A DNA stretch of 64,000 nt from Bacillota bacterium (GTDB lineage: Bacteria; Bacillota; UBA4882; UBA10575), in the NCBI GenBank assembly GCA_012837715.1, contig DUQR01000040.1, positions 1 through 64,000 on the forward strand, read 5' to 3'. Shown here one piece after another: positions 55,123 through 63,420 of the stretch. The notes below the pieces were generated by a model. It was not told where the DNA came from. It worked only from the letters and a program-made list of their open reading frames with translations, and searched no databases. Position 1 is the first letter of the stretch; every line of letters starts with the position of its first letter. Both the position numbers and the translations under genes were made by a program.

Positions 55123-56721
55123 CTAATCTGCTCTTGCCTTTAGTTCCCCCAGTAAAGCTTGGGCTTCCTTGTTTTCCGGGTTAAGCCTTAGTACGGTTTC
55201 CAACCGGTCGATGGCTTCCGCGACCCGTTCTTGTCGATAATAGATTACTCCTAAGATATGATGAAATCCCTCCACCTGATTGTCGAGGGTAATTCCCTGC
55301 AAACAGTCTTCCTCTGCCCCCGCTAGTTCTCCGGCGTTATAACGGTGGTATCCGCGGTATAGATAAGCTCTGACCAGTTCCCTTTCCCCTACCCCGGATT
55401 GGATTTTTACGCTCTGTTCCAGATTGGAAATGGCTTCATCCCACATTTCTGCGGTCAACGCCCGGGTACCTTTCTCCATATAAACCCCAGCCAGCATCCG
55501 TTGGGTTATCCCCGAGGCGGGGTTTAGTTGGTAACTTTCTTCCAAAGACGGTATGGCTTGGTCAAGCTCCCCTCGCTCCAGAGCGATTCTTCCCTTTTCC
55601 AACGGAAGATGCCATTTGCTTGGTGGTGGAGTAACGGCTTTCATGGCGCCGGTCATAAATAAAGCCAGAAAAAGGAAGCGCCAAAACCAGCGTCCAGGGA
55701 GCCTGTCTTTCGCTCCCAAACCGAGAGCATACCCACAGAAGAGACCGGCTACTAAACCGCCTAAGTGCCCCAGATAATCGATTCCCGGAAGCACAAAACT
55801 CAACACTAAATTCAACCCCAAAGTCACCCAGAGGCTACGGCCGAAAAGGCCTTTGGCCGTCTGTGGCCGGCGGATACTAAAATAGAGCAAAGCGCCTAAC
55901 AAGCCGAAGACCGCGCCGGTGGCCCCCACCGTCACGGTGTCGGGCCGGAAAAGGATACTGGCCACCGTGCCACTTACCCCCGCCGCAAAATAAATGGCGA
56001 GAAACCGGCCTTGACCGAATAGTTTCTCCACTAATCCACCCAGCTGAAGCAGGGCGATGGAGTTTAAAAGAAAATGTTCCCAACCGGCATGTAAGAAGAG
56101 GGGGGTTAAAAACCGCCAGTACTCACCCATCCAGAGACGGGGGTTATATTTCGCCCCTAGCCTAATTAGAACAGACGTTTTATTACTGCCCCCACTCATC
56201 ATTTCCGCCAAAAAAACGAGGAGATTGATCACCAACAGAATCCAAGTGAACTCCGGCCGCTTCCAACCTTTCTTCCTGCGTCCGGTAGGTTTATCTTCCT
56301 CGGGCAAGGAAGCAGTTGCTACCTGGGTGGCCAGTAAAAGAATGCTTTCTTCGACCTGCCAGCGGAAATGGGTTTTCACCGTCGATAACTGCCGATCGAC
56401 TTTTTCCCAAATGGTTTCAACCCATGGCATCTCTCCGAGGTAATCGAGGATCCCCTTTTCTCGCGGGCCGTAACTTATGCCTAAAACTAAAACGGCCAGA
56501 GCCAATGGCGTCCGTCCATCCCGCTCGGTAAGGACTGTTTGGATGATCATACTCCGCCATTCTTCCGCTTGGTGCAAGCTAGTCCCGATCAGCAATAATT
56601 TACGGTGGAATGGTTCTTTTTTGGCCAGAAGAATAAACCCCTCTTTGGACGGGGCTTTTCTTGTTTGGTAACCCAAAGCGGTTAAGCGGGAGATTATAAC
56701 TCTCAGCTCGTCAGGGTTCAT
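55123..56721 (-). CDS. Rhomboid-family membrane protein with TPR repeats
   Basis: Layout like B. subtilis GluP (YqgP): cytoplasmic N-terminal domain (1-160), a six- or seven-helix rhomboid core (about 165-345) and C-terminal TPR repeats (about 365-532). The core has HAGWEHFLLNSIALLQLG and the catalytic His in DYLGHLGGLVAG, but the GxSG motif reads GATGAVFGLLGA, so Thr (codon ACC) replaces the nucleophile Ser. The ATG at 56721 follows GGAAGGTG, and a GTG at 56730 is part of that site. 532 residues. Function may be pseudoprotease-like. Confidence 0.88.
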   Translation of the reverse strand: MNPDELRVIISRLTALGYQTRKAPSKEGFILLAKKEPFHRKLLLIGTSLHQAEEWRSMIIQTVLTERDGRTPLALAVLVLGISYGPREKGILDYLGEMPWVETIWEKVDRQLSTVKTHFRWQVEESILLLATQVATASLPEEDKPTGRRKKGWKRPEFTWILLVINLLVFLAEMMSGGSNKTSVLIRLGAKYNPRLWMGEYWRFLTPLFLHAGWEHFLLNSIALLQLGGLVEKLFGQGRFLAIYFAAGVSGTVASILFRPDTVTVGATGAVFGLLGALLYFSIRRPQTAKGLFGRSLWVTLGLNLVLSFVLPGIDYLGHLGGLVAGLFCGYALGLGAKDRLPGRWFWRFLFLALFMTGAMKAVTPPPSKWHLPLEKGRIALERGELDQAIPSLEESYQLNPASGITQRMLAGVYMEKGTRALTAEMWDEAISNLEQSVKIQSGVGERELVRAYLYRGYHRYNAGELAGAEEDCLQGITLDNQVEGFHHILGVIYYRQERVAEAIDRLETVLRLNPENKEAQALLGELKARAD

Positions 56722-56829
56722 GGCAAACACCTTCCTTGCCTTGAGTTATTTCGTTATTTAGGTAAAAAACCCTTTCCCTTCCTTTTCTCCATACGCCTTG
56801 AATTTCTTGTGCTTCTAAACGGAGCCAAG

Positions 56830-56854
56830 AAAAAAAGCCGGATGTCCGGCTTTT
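56830..56854 (-). terminator. Terminator at the 3' end of the gene at 56853
   Basis: AAAAGCCGGA-TG-TCCGGCTTTT with a T run on the minus strand; the stem includes part of the stop codon. Confidence 0.8.
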
Positions 56855-57113
56855 AATCGAAGGCAACAGTTTTTACTTCTATCTCGGCTACCTCTTGCAG
56901 CTCGGCGGTTAGGCGACCCACCGCCGCCGCTTCCTGCATCAAAAGGACGATTAAACCCCTGTTCTTATCGGGACTGGGGATTCCGAAACGGCCCATAATG
57001 TCTTGGCCATATCTGGTGATAATTGATTGGACCTCCGGGGCCAGATCCGCCCGGTGCGGAACTTGCATTCCGACGAGAAAAGTTTGACTGCTCTTGGCGA
57101 AGACAGGCACCAC
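56853..57113 (-). CDS. TM1266-like ACT-fold regulator
   Basis: Short ACT-like protein resembling the putative iron-only hydrogenase system regulator group (TM1266 type): IITRYGQDIMGRFGIPSPDK and LIVLLMQEAAAVGRLTAEL followed by EIEVKTVAF are the expected strand-helix pattern. Function of the group is unproved, and no hydrogenase gene is in the window. The start is uncertain: GTG at 57113 or 57110, both with a weak site, give the usual 85-86 residues; a TTG at 57155 would be longer. Its 5' region abuts the divergent gene at 57169. Confidence 0.55.
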   Translation of the reverse strand: MVPVFAKSSQTFLVGMQVPHRADLAPEVQSIITRYGQDIMGRFGIPSPDKNRGLIVLLMQEAAAVGRLTAELQEVAEIEVKTVAFD

Positions 57114-57168
57114 CTTTCGGCTAAACGCATAACCTAAGAGTAAAATTGGGGGCAAGGAGGAAACAAAA

Positions 57169-57585
57169 ATGTCCGATCATGAGGTGAAAAATTTCCCGAA
57201 AAAACGGGTTTACAAAAGGCGAAGCGCGACTCAAGAAAAATCGCCACCACCATCCCCACCAAAAGGGTTACCCCCTGAAGATCTGGCCGCTTTCCGTGAA
57301 TTAGCGCCCAAACTCAGCCCCAAAGGACAAGAAGTGGTCGCCCTCTTAATAAAAGTCTTTAACGAAAAGGTGGAACTCAACACTGATCAGTTATTACAAT
57401 TAATCGGTAATTACACCGGTCAAGAGAAGAGCAGTCCGCATAGGAACCAGCAAAACCCGAATCTCTCCCCGTTGATCAGTATGTTACCGCTGTTAACCTC
57501 CTCCCTTGGCAACCAGGGTATAAACCCGACCGTGCTCGCCAGTTTAGTAAGCATGCTAGCGGCTAACCGACCGCCGCGGGATTAG
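57169..57585 (+). CDS. Proline-rich protein of unknown function
   Basis: Not recognised. AAGGAGGAAACAAAA is an excellent ribosome site before the ATG, so the gene is probably real. The 138 residues start with a basic, proline-rich low-complexity segment (KRRSATQEKSPPPSPPKG), have a helical middle (KLSPKGQEVVALLIKVFNEK) and end in another helical part (LISMLPLLTSSLGNQGINPT, LASLVSMLAANRPP). It is a lone plus-strand gene; a GC-rich hairpin behind it may end its transcript. Confidence 0.6.
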   Translation: MSDHEVKNFPKKRVYKRRSATQEKSPPPSPPKGLPPEDLAAFRELAPKLSPKGQEVVALLIKVFNEKVELNTDQLLQLIGNYTGQEKSSPHRNQQNPNLSPLISMLPLLTSSLGNQGINPTVLASLVSMLAANRPPRD

Positions 57586-57591
57586 GCATAA

Positions 57592-57612
57592 CCCCGGGTG
57601 TTCAGCCCGGGG
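57592..57612. terminator. Hairpin between convergent genes
   Basis: CCCCGGG-TGTTCAG-CCCGGGG between the stops of the plus-strand gene and spoVT. The T tail is poor on both sides, so it is a weak call. Confidence 0.45.
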
Positions 57613-57618
57613 TAAAAT

Positions 57619-58182
57619 TTATTGTTCCATTTGTTTGGCCAGAAAACCGGCAGCGGTCTCCGCCACTTTAATCTCCAGATCCCCCATGGTCACCCCGGGT
57701 TCTTTGGAGGTTAAAATAACCGCCCCAATCGGGTCTCCTTCCGCAATGATGGGGGCAATCACTTGAGCGGTAAACGCACATTCCCCTTCATCTTCGAGTA
57801 TGGGACAAGCTTCGCAGTATTTATGTTCGCCCGGGGTCGGCATCAGAACAACCTTCCGTTCTTCAATCGCACTTTCAACTGCTTTTGAGATGGCTTTATC
57901 GACAAACTCTTTTTTGGGCGCTCCTGCCACTGCGATCACCACATCCCGGTCGGCAATTAGGGAAATATGTCCGGTCGATTCATATAAAGAATCCGCATAT
58001 TCTTTGGCAAAATCACCGAGTTCACCAATGGGGGAGTATTTCTTGAGGATTACTTCTCCCTCACGGTCCACAAAGATTTCCAGGGGATCACCCTCCCTAA
58101 TCCGGAGGGTTCTGCGAATTTCCTTGGGAATAACTACACGACCAAGGTCATCGATTCGCCGAACGATACCTGTTGCCTTCAT
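57619..58182 (-). CDS. spoVT: Stage V sporulation protein T
   Basis: Forespore transcription factor that tunes sigma-G-dependent genes. N-terminal AbrB-type swapped-hairpin DNA-binding domain (MKATGIVRRIDDLGRVVIPK, residues 1-20 and on to 45), C-terminal GAF-like domain (about 60-180) with CEACPILEDEGECAF. The 187 residues are full length. A sigma-G-like promoter is visible upstream, as in B. subtilis. It follows mfd, the conserved position. Confidence 0.96.
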   Translation of the reverse strand: MKATGIVRRIDDLGRVVIPKEIRRTLRIREGDPLEIFVDREGEVILKKYSPIGELGDFAKEYADSLYESTGHISLIADRDVVIAVAGAPKKEFVDKAISKAVESAIEERKVVLMPTPGEHKYCEACPILEDEGECAFTAQVIAPIIAEGDPIGAVILTSKEPGVTMGDLEIKVAETAAGFLAKQMEQ

Positions 58183-58294
58183 CCTTTTTCCCTCCTTCTT
58201 CTAAGTCCTCCATCCGCCTCTGTTGTTGCAAAGGTTTCAGCCTCACCAGGATCTAACCCTGCTTTCATTGCCCGGAGTTTCTGCTATTTATTAG

Positions 58295-58325
58295 TATTAT
58301 ATACTATGTTGAGCTGGAATATTCA
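58295..58325 (-). promoter_or_regulatory. Sigma-G-like promoter of spoVT
   Basis: Minus strand TGAATA (58320-58325), 18-base spacer, TATAATA (58295-58301); one mismatch to the sigma-G pattern TGMATA-N17/18-CATAMTA. About 110 bases upstream of the spoVT ATG. Confidence 0.5.
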
Positions 58326-58404
58326 TTGGTGGATTTGACGTCAACGGTCGTCAGATGGAAGGTTGTCATGATTAGATTTCCCTGTTCAACTGTGATTATA
58401 CTTC

Positions 58405-61400
58405 TTAAACAGACTTCTTCTCTTCTAACAAATAGAGGAGGGAGTCTTTAACCAGCTTCCAGCTTTCCGCCATTCCCCGCCCGGCCGTACGCCAACGTAA
58501 AATCTGTTGCCTGCCCGGTTGATAACGAATTTGCCCCCGATGGTTAATGAGTAAAGCGCTGATCCGTTCCCCATCCAAAGCTAGCCCGGGCAGGAACCGA
58601 GCAACCAAATCACCCCGTTCGGTGGTGATCGTGTTGATGCCCAATTGTTTAGCAAGCACTTTCAACCGGGCAATCTCGACCAGATTCCGCGCCGGAGGAG
58701 GCAGCTCCCCAAAACGGTCCTCAATCTCCTCTTCCACCGCATCGGCTTCCACCAAGGAGTTGATGGCAGCAATCTTCTTATAAATCTCCACTTTTTGTGC
58801 CGGATCTCCGATCAAGTTTTCGCTAATATAAGCATCCATTGCGATCTCGATGGTGGGATCAGGAGTATCCGGCTTTTTCTCGCCGCGCCGTTCTTTCATG
58901 GCTTCTTCCAAAAGTCGGCAATACAGGTCAAAACCGATGGCGGCAATATGCCCATGTTGCTCCGGTCCCAAGAGGTTCCCCGCGCCCCGGATCTCCAGAT
59001 CCCGCTGGGCGATCTTAAACCCGGATCCCAAATCGGTAAAATCCCTAATGGTAGCGAGTCTTTTTTCCGCGACCTCACTTAAAAGTTTGTCTTTTCTAAA
59101 GGTGAAATAGGCGTAAGCCACCCGGTTACTCCGCCCTACTCTCCCGCGAAGCTGATACAGTTGGGAAAGGCCAAGGCGGTCCGCGTCATAAACGATAATT
59201 GTATTTACATTGGGAATATCTAAGCCGTTTTCAATAATCGTCGTACAAACCAAAATATCGCTAGCGCCTTCGTAAAAACTGAGCATAATCTCTTCCAATT
59301 GGTCTTCGGACATCTGTCCGTGGGCAATATCGACCCGCGCTTCCGGAATTAGCTGCTGTAGGTACCCGGCCATCCGGTCAATCGTTTTCACCCGGTTATA
59401 GACAAAGAAAACCTGTCCTCCCCGCTCCAGTTCGCGTCGGATGGCTTCGGCGACGACCTCTTCATTAAATTCGATCACATACGTTTTCACGGGAAAACGG
59501 TCTTCCGGCGGCGTTTCGATTAGACTGATGTCCCTGATCCCGATCAGCGACATGTGTAAAGTTCGTGGGATCGGCGTGGCGGTGATGGTCAGCGCATCCA
59601 CATTTTTCTTTAGTTCCTTTAATCTTTCTTTGTGGGTAACCCCAAATTTTTGTTCTTCATCCACAATTAACAGTCCCAGATCTTTAAAGGAAACATCCTT
59701 AGATAATAAGCGATGGGTGCCAATCACCAGATCAATGGTACCGTTGATTAATCCTTTCACCACTTTCTCCTGTTCACTAGGGGACTGGAAGCGGCTTAAA
59801 AGCCCAATGTTCACCGGATAACCACTGAACCGTTGGATAAAGGTCTGGTAATGCTGCTGTGCCAGAATCGTCGTGGGAACCAGCAACGCCACCTGCTTTC
59901 CGTCGGTAACGGCCTTAAAAGCCGCCCGCATCGCCACTTCCGTCTTACCGTAACCCACATCGCCGCAGAGCAAACGATCCATTGGCCGGTCCGATTCCAT
60001 GTCTTTTTTGATCTCCATAACCGTCCGCAGTTGGTCAGCGGTCTCTTCATAGAAAAAAGCTTCCTCAAACTCTTTCTGCCAAACCGTATCCGGAGGATAG
60101 GCATAACCCTTGGCCATAAACCGGTCGGCGTAAAGCACCAACAGTTTATCGGCCATTTCTTTAATGGATTCCTGGACACGTTTTTTAACTTTTTGCCAAT
60201 CCCCACCCCCCAAACGGTTAATGCGGGGTGGGTTTTCTTCAAACCCGATATATTTTTGGATGAGATTAAGCTGGTCGGTGGGGACAAACAAACGATCCTG
60301 ATCGGCATATTCGATCTCCAAGTATTCCCGTTCTGCCCCGCCAATCTCCAGCTTTTTGATGCCAAGATTGCGCCCGATTCCATGATTGATGTGGACCACA
60401 TAATCCCCGATTGCTAATTCGCCAAAATCGGAAAGTTTAATTCCTTCTTTACCAAAACGAGCTTTCACCCTTTTCGGGCGACGTTTTCGCCCATACAGTT
60501 CGGTCTCGGTCAAGAGAAGAAGTTTATCGGCAGGTAATTCGACTCCTTCATGTAAAGAAAGGGGCGCAGAATAAAGTTGTCCGGGGACCAATGGGCCCGT
60601 TTCAGGCCAACTATTTACTAAGAGGTCCTCCGCCTTCAAGCTTTCCGCCATGCCCCGCCGCCGCTCCTCTCCAAAGACGCCAAGAACCACAACCCATCGC
60701 TTCTGGAGTCTGTCCTTTAAATCCTTAATTACTTTACTGAACTTGCTGGCATAATCGGGGGCCGACCGCATGGGGAAACCAACTGTAGTAGTTACTTTAC
60801 TTCCTTTTAGGGTCCGGTTTAACATTGACAAATGGACCTTGGCTTGTTGCGTTAAAAAGTCTTGAATTTCAGTTAATGATAAATAGAGTTTAGTCTCTTC
60901 CGGAAGGACCAAGCCCCGTTCAATAAAGCCCCCAAACATCCGGGTGTTTTCTTCTTCAATCGAACGGAAGTATTCACTCCCCCGAATTGGTTCATGGAGG
61001 ACAAAAAGGGCATCCGGCAGGTAAGTCCAGAAAGGAACCAGATCCGAACGGATTAAAGGTAGGAACCGGTCCATCCCGGGAAAAACCAAACCGTTTGCTA
61101 CCTTCTCCAGCAACTCACCATAGCGTTTTTCCAGAAAAGACGCGGCCTCTTCCCTTCTTTCTCCAGTGCTGGCTTTCCTTAATCGTGCGCACTGTTGGTT
61201 AAGAGATGATTCCAACATCGGTCTTGCCGTTACAAATTGTTCCATGGTCCACAAACCTTCCCGGGCCGGTAAAATCAGGACCTTTTCCCGTTTGGCAACG
61301 GATTTTTGCGATTCCGGATCAAAGGTTCGAATCGAGTCCACTTCATCCCCAAAAAACTCAAACCGTAAGGGATCCGGTTGATTGAGCGGATATAGATCAA

Positions 61401-61941
61401 TAATATCCCCACGCACACTAAACTCCCCGCTGGTTTCTACTTTCGCCACCCGGTTGTAACCCATCGTTACTAACTGCCGGAGAAATTGCTCCCGTTCAAG
61501 CTCGTCTCCAAGCGCAACGGGGAGGATGAAACCAACCAACTCGCGGGGTGGGAGGACCTTCCGGACCAATGCCGGCCAAGAGGTAATCACCATTATTTTG
61601 TCATCGGCCAACAGTTTCTCCAAGACGGAAAGGCGTTGCCCAGCCACTTCCTTTTCATAGGCTTCCTCATGGGCTAAAAGATCGTACGCGGGAAAGAGGT
61701 GGCAGCAGTCTTCACCCACCAATTGACTAAGGTCCGACCAGAGATGTTCCGCCGCCGACGGTGTGCTCGTGACGATCAGCATCTTCCTATTTTGCTCCCG
61801 CCAGAGCAGGGTTAGCAGTAGAACACTTGAGGTCCCTCCGACCCCTTGACCTAAAACAACCCCTTTCCCTGTTTTAGCCGTATGGAGCAACCTCCCGGTT
61901 TCCGCCCAAGCGTAAAACGGTTCCAACAGTTGATCAAACAA
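58405..61941 (-). CDS. mfd: Transcription-repair coupling factor Mfd
   Basis: Removes RNA polymerase stalled at DNA lesions and recruits UvrA. Domains in order: UvrB-like D1-D2 (1-350), the RNAP-interaction domain (about 480-545, YVVHINHGIGRNLGIKKLE), the RecG-type translocase with Walker A LLCGDVGYGKTEVAMRA near 630 and DEEQKFGVTHKERLK, and the TRCF domain at the C-terminus. The start is set at TTG 61941, seven bases after AGGGGG; reading on to 62019 would add a false hydrophobic segment. 1178 residues. Between pth and spoVT, as in other Bacillota. Confidence 0.96.
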   Translation of the reverse strand: MFDQLLEPFYAWAETGRLLHTAKTGKGVVLGQGVGGTSSVLLLTLLWREQNRKMLIVTSTPSAAEHLWSDLSQLVGEDCCHLFPAYDLLAHEEAYEKEVAGQRLSVLEKLLADDKIMVITSWPALVRKVLPPRELVGFILPVALGDELEREQFLRQLVTMGYNRVAKVETSGEFSVRGDIIDLYPLNQPDPLRFEFFGDEVDSIRTFDPESQKSVAKREKVLILPAREGLWTMEQFVTARPMLESSLNQQCARLRKASTGERREEAASFLEKRYGELLEKVANGLVFPGMDRFLPLIRSDLVPFWTYLPDALFVLHEPIRGSEYFRSIEEENTRMFGGFIERGLVLPEETKLYLSLTEIQDFLTQQAKVHLSMLNRTLKGSKVTTTVGFPMRSAPDYASKFSKVIKDLKDRLQKRWVVVLGVFGEERRRGMAESLKAEDLLVNSWPETGPLVPGQLYSAPLSLHEGVELPADKLLLLTETELYGRKRRPKRVKARFGKEGIKLSDFGELAIGDYVVHINHGIGRNLGIKKLEIGGAEREYLEIEYADQDRLFVPTDQLNLIQKYIGFEENPPRINRLGGGDWQKVKKRVQESIKEMADKLLVLYADRFMAKGYAYPPDTVWQKEFEEAFFYEETADQLRTVMEIKKDMESDRPMDRLLCGDVGYGKTEVAMRAAFKAVTDGKQVALLVPTTILAQQHYQTFIQRFSGYPVNIGLLSRFQSPSEQEKVVKGLINGTIDLVIGTHRLLSKDVSFKDLGLLIVDEEQKFGVTHKERLKELKKNVDALTITATPIPRTLHMSLIGIRDISLIETPPEDRFPVKTYVIEFNEEVVAEAIRRELERGGQVFFVYNRVKTIDRMAGYLQQLIPEARVDIAHGQMSEDQLEEIMLSFYEGASDILVCTTIIENGLDIPNVNTIIVYDADRLGLSQLYQLRGRVGRSNRVAYAYFTFRKDKLLSEVAEKRLATIRDFTDLGSGFKIAQRDLEIRGAGNLLGPEQHGHIAAIGFDLYCRLLEEAMKERRGEKKPDTPDPTIEIAMDAYISENLIGDPAQKVEIYKKIAAINSLVEADAVEEEIEDRFGELPPPARNLVEIARLKVLAKQLGINTITTERGDLVARFLPGLALDGERISALLINHRGQIRYQPGRQQILRWRTAGRGMAESWKLVKDSLLYLLEEKKSV

Positions 61942-62097
61942 GCAATTACCCCCTAAAACAAGACACAAAAACACAACCAAGAAAGAAAAAAGGCATAAAG
62001 CCACCCTTCTTGGCCTCACTTTTGTCTAGACCAGCCTTGTCCCTATTTTCATTGGTCTTCACTAATAAAAGCATATGGTTACAGATGATGTTATATT

Positions 62098-62676
62098 CTA
62101 GGTAGTCGTTCCCGCCGGCCCATTGTATCTACTCATTGTTTTTTCGATCCCTTGATCCAGCCAGGCTTGGACCGCCTGGGCCGCCCAAAAAGTGATCGCG
62201 GGTAAAATTTTTTGTTCTTCCGGAGTAAAGCGGTCTAAGACATAATCAGCCATCCCGTCCTTGTCGGGAGGAGCGCCAATCCCCACCCGCAAACGGGGAA
62301 AATCAGACCCGAGAACCGCGATGACCGAAGCCAACCCATTATGCCCACCGGAACTCCCCCGCGGTTTCAGACGGATCCGGCCGAAGGGTAAAGCTACATC
62401 ATCAGATATTAGTATTACCCGGTCTAAGGGAAAGTGATACTTCTCCATAAAAATCCGTACTGCTTCCCCACTCCGATTCATATAAGTAAGCGGCTTAAGA
62501 AGGTGAAGGCGGCGTTCGCCCTCCGTCACCACCGTACTGGCGTAGACCCCCCGGTTACGAAACCTGACTTGATAAATCCGGGCTAAACGCGCCAATACCA
62601 AAAACCCGGCATTGTGCCGGGTTAGATGGTATTGTGGGCCAGGATTACCCAATCCTACAATCAAATATTCCTTCAT
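62098..62676 (-). CDS. pth: Peptidyl-tRNA hydrolase
   Basis: Recycles peptidyl-tRNA released from ribosomes. The catalytic His is in LTRHNAGF (near residue 21), with GLGNPGPQY at 8-16, PLTYMNRSGEAV near 62 and the DDVALPFGRIRLKPRGSSGGHNGL signature split over 92-115 with its Asp and second His. 192 residues, full length. Directly downstream of rplY with a 26-base gap. Confidence 0.96.
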   Translation of the reverse strand: MKEYLIVGLGNPGPQYHLTRHNAGFLVLARLARIYQVRFRNRGVYASTVVTEGERRLHLLKPLTYMNRSGEAVRIFMEKYHFPLDRVILISDDVALPFGRIRLKPRGSSGGHNGLASVIAVLGSDFPRLRVGIGAPPDKDGMADYVLDRFTPEEQKILPAITFWAAQAVQAWLDQGIEKTMSRYNGPAGTTT

Positions 62677-62702
62677 ACCTGCTTACCCCAACCCCACCAA
62701 GT

Positions 62703-63326
62703 TTACTCTTCCGGTTGTTGCTGAGGCTCGGTTGCTTTCTCCTCTTCTTCCTCCGCCGGTTTCTCCTCTTCCACCCGCGGAGCATAAGCGACAACTACCG
62801 CTTCGGTCGCCGGGGTAACAAATTCAATCCCCTCCGGCGCCTGCAGATCGGCTACGGTAATGCTATTACCCATTGTCAGCCCGGAAATATCCACTTCGAT
62901 TTTGGCGGGAATATCCGCCGGCAAACATGATACTTCCACTTCATAAAGGGCGGTGTCAATCACTGAGCCATCATTAACCCGCTTCTCTTCGCCGACAAGC
63001 ACAACGGGAACTTTCATAACAACCTTTTGTTGCATCGAAACTTGAAGAAAATCTAAATGTAACGGGTTCCCTTTGACTGGGTCGAACTGTACCTCTTTAA
63101 CTAAAACCGGTCGCTTCTCCACCTTTCCTTCATTATCTAATTGAAGCGTAATCAATTGACTATACCCGTTAGTATTAAAAAACTTCTGCGCTTCCCGGGC
63201 ATCGAGACAAACATTAGCCTGCCCTTCACCGTAAATAACCGCCGGGATCTGCCCTGCTTGACGCAGACGGTGGACGGCCCCTTTCCCGGTTTCTTTCCGT
63301 ACTGTCGCCTTCAGCACTGACTCCAT
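62703..63326 (-). CDS. rplY: 50S ribosomal protein L25 / general stress protein Ctc
   Basis: Long form (CTC) of L25 that binds 5S rRNA. N-terminal L25 domain (1-92: VRKETGKGAVHRLRQAGQIP, AVIYGEGQANVCLDAREAQ) and C-terminal TL5 domain (93-185), with a Glu-rich tail (EEEKPAEEEEEKATEPQQQ). 207 residues. In Bacillota it follows prs, which is not here; glmU is the direct neighbour. Confidence 0.95.
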   Translation of the reverse strand: MESVLKATVRKETGKGAVHRLRQAGQIPAVIYGEGQANVCLDAREAQKFFNTNGYSQLITLQLDNEGKVEKRPVLVKEVQFDPVKGNPLHLDFLQVSMQQKVVMKVPVVLVGEEKRVNDGSVIDTALYEVEVSCLPADIPAKIEVDISGLTMGNSITVADLQAPEGIEFVTPATEAVVVAYAPRVEEEKPAEEEEEKATEPQQQPEE

Positions 63327-63420
63327 AACTATCTACCTCCATATTGCTATCATCTCATCGCGCACCGTTATTATCCATAAACATTAAATAATTATATCAT
63401 TAGATCAGCCGGGGAGCAAA

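Noticed and set aside
61942-62019. N-terminal hydrophobic extension of Mfd suggesting a membrane-anchored form
   Set aside because: The in-frame extension comes from an upstream start with no better ribosome site; TTG at 61941 with AGGGGG gives the normal Mfd N-terminus.
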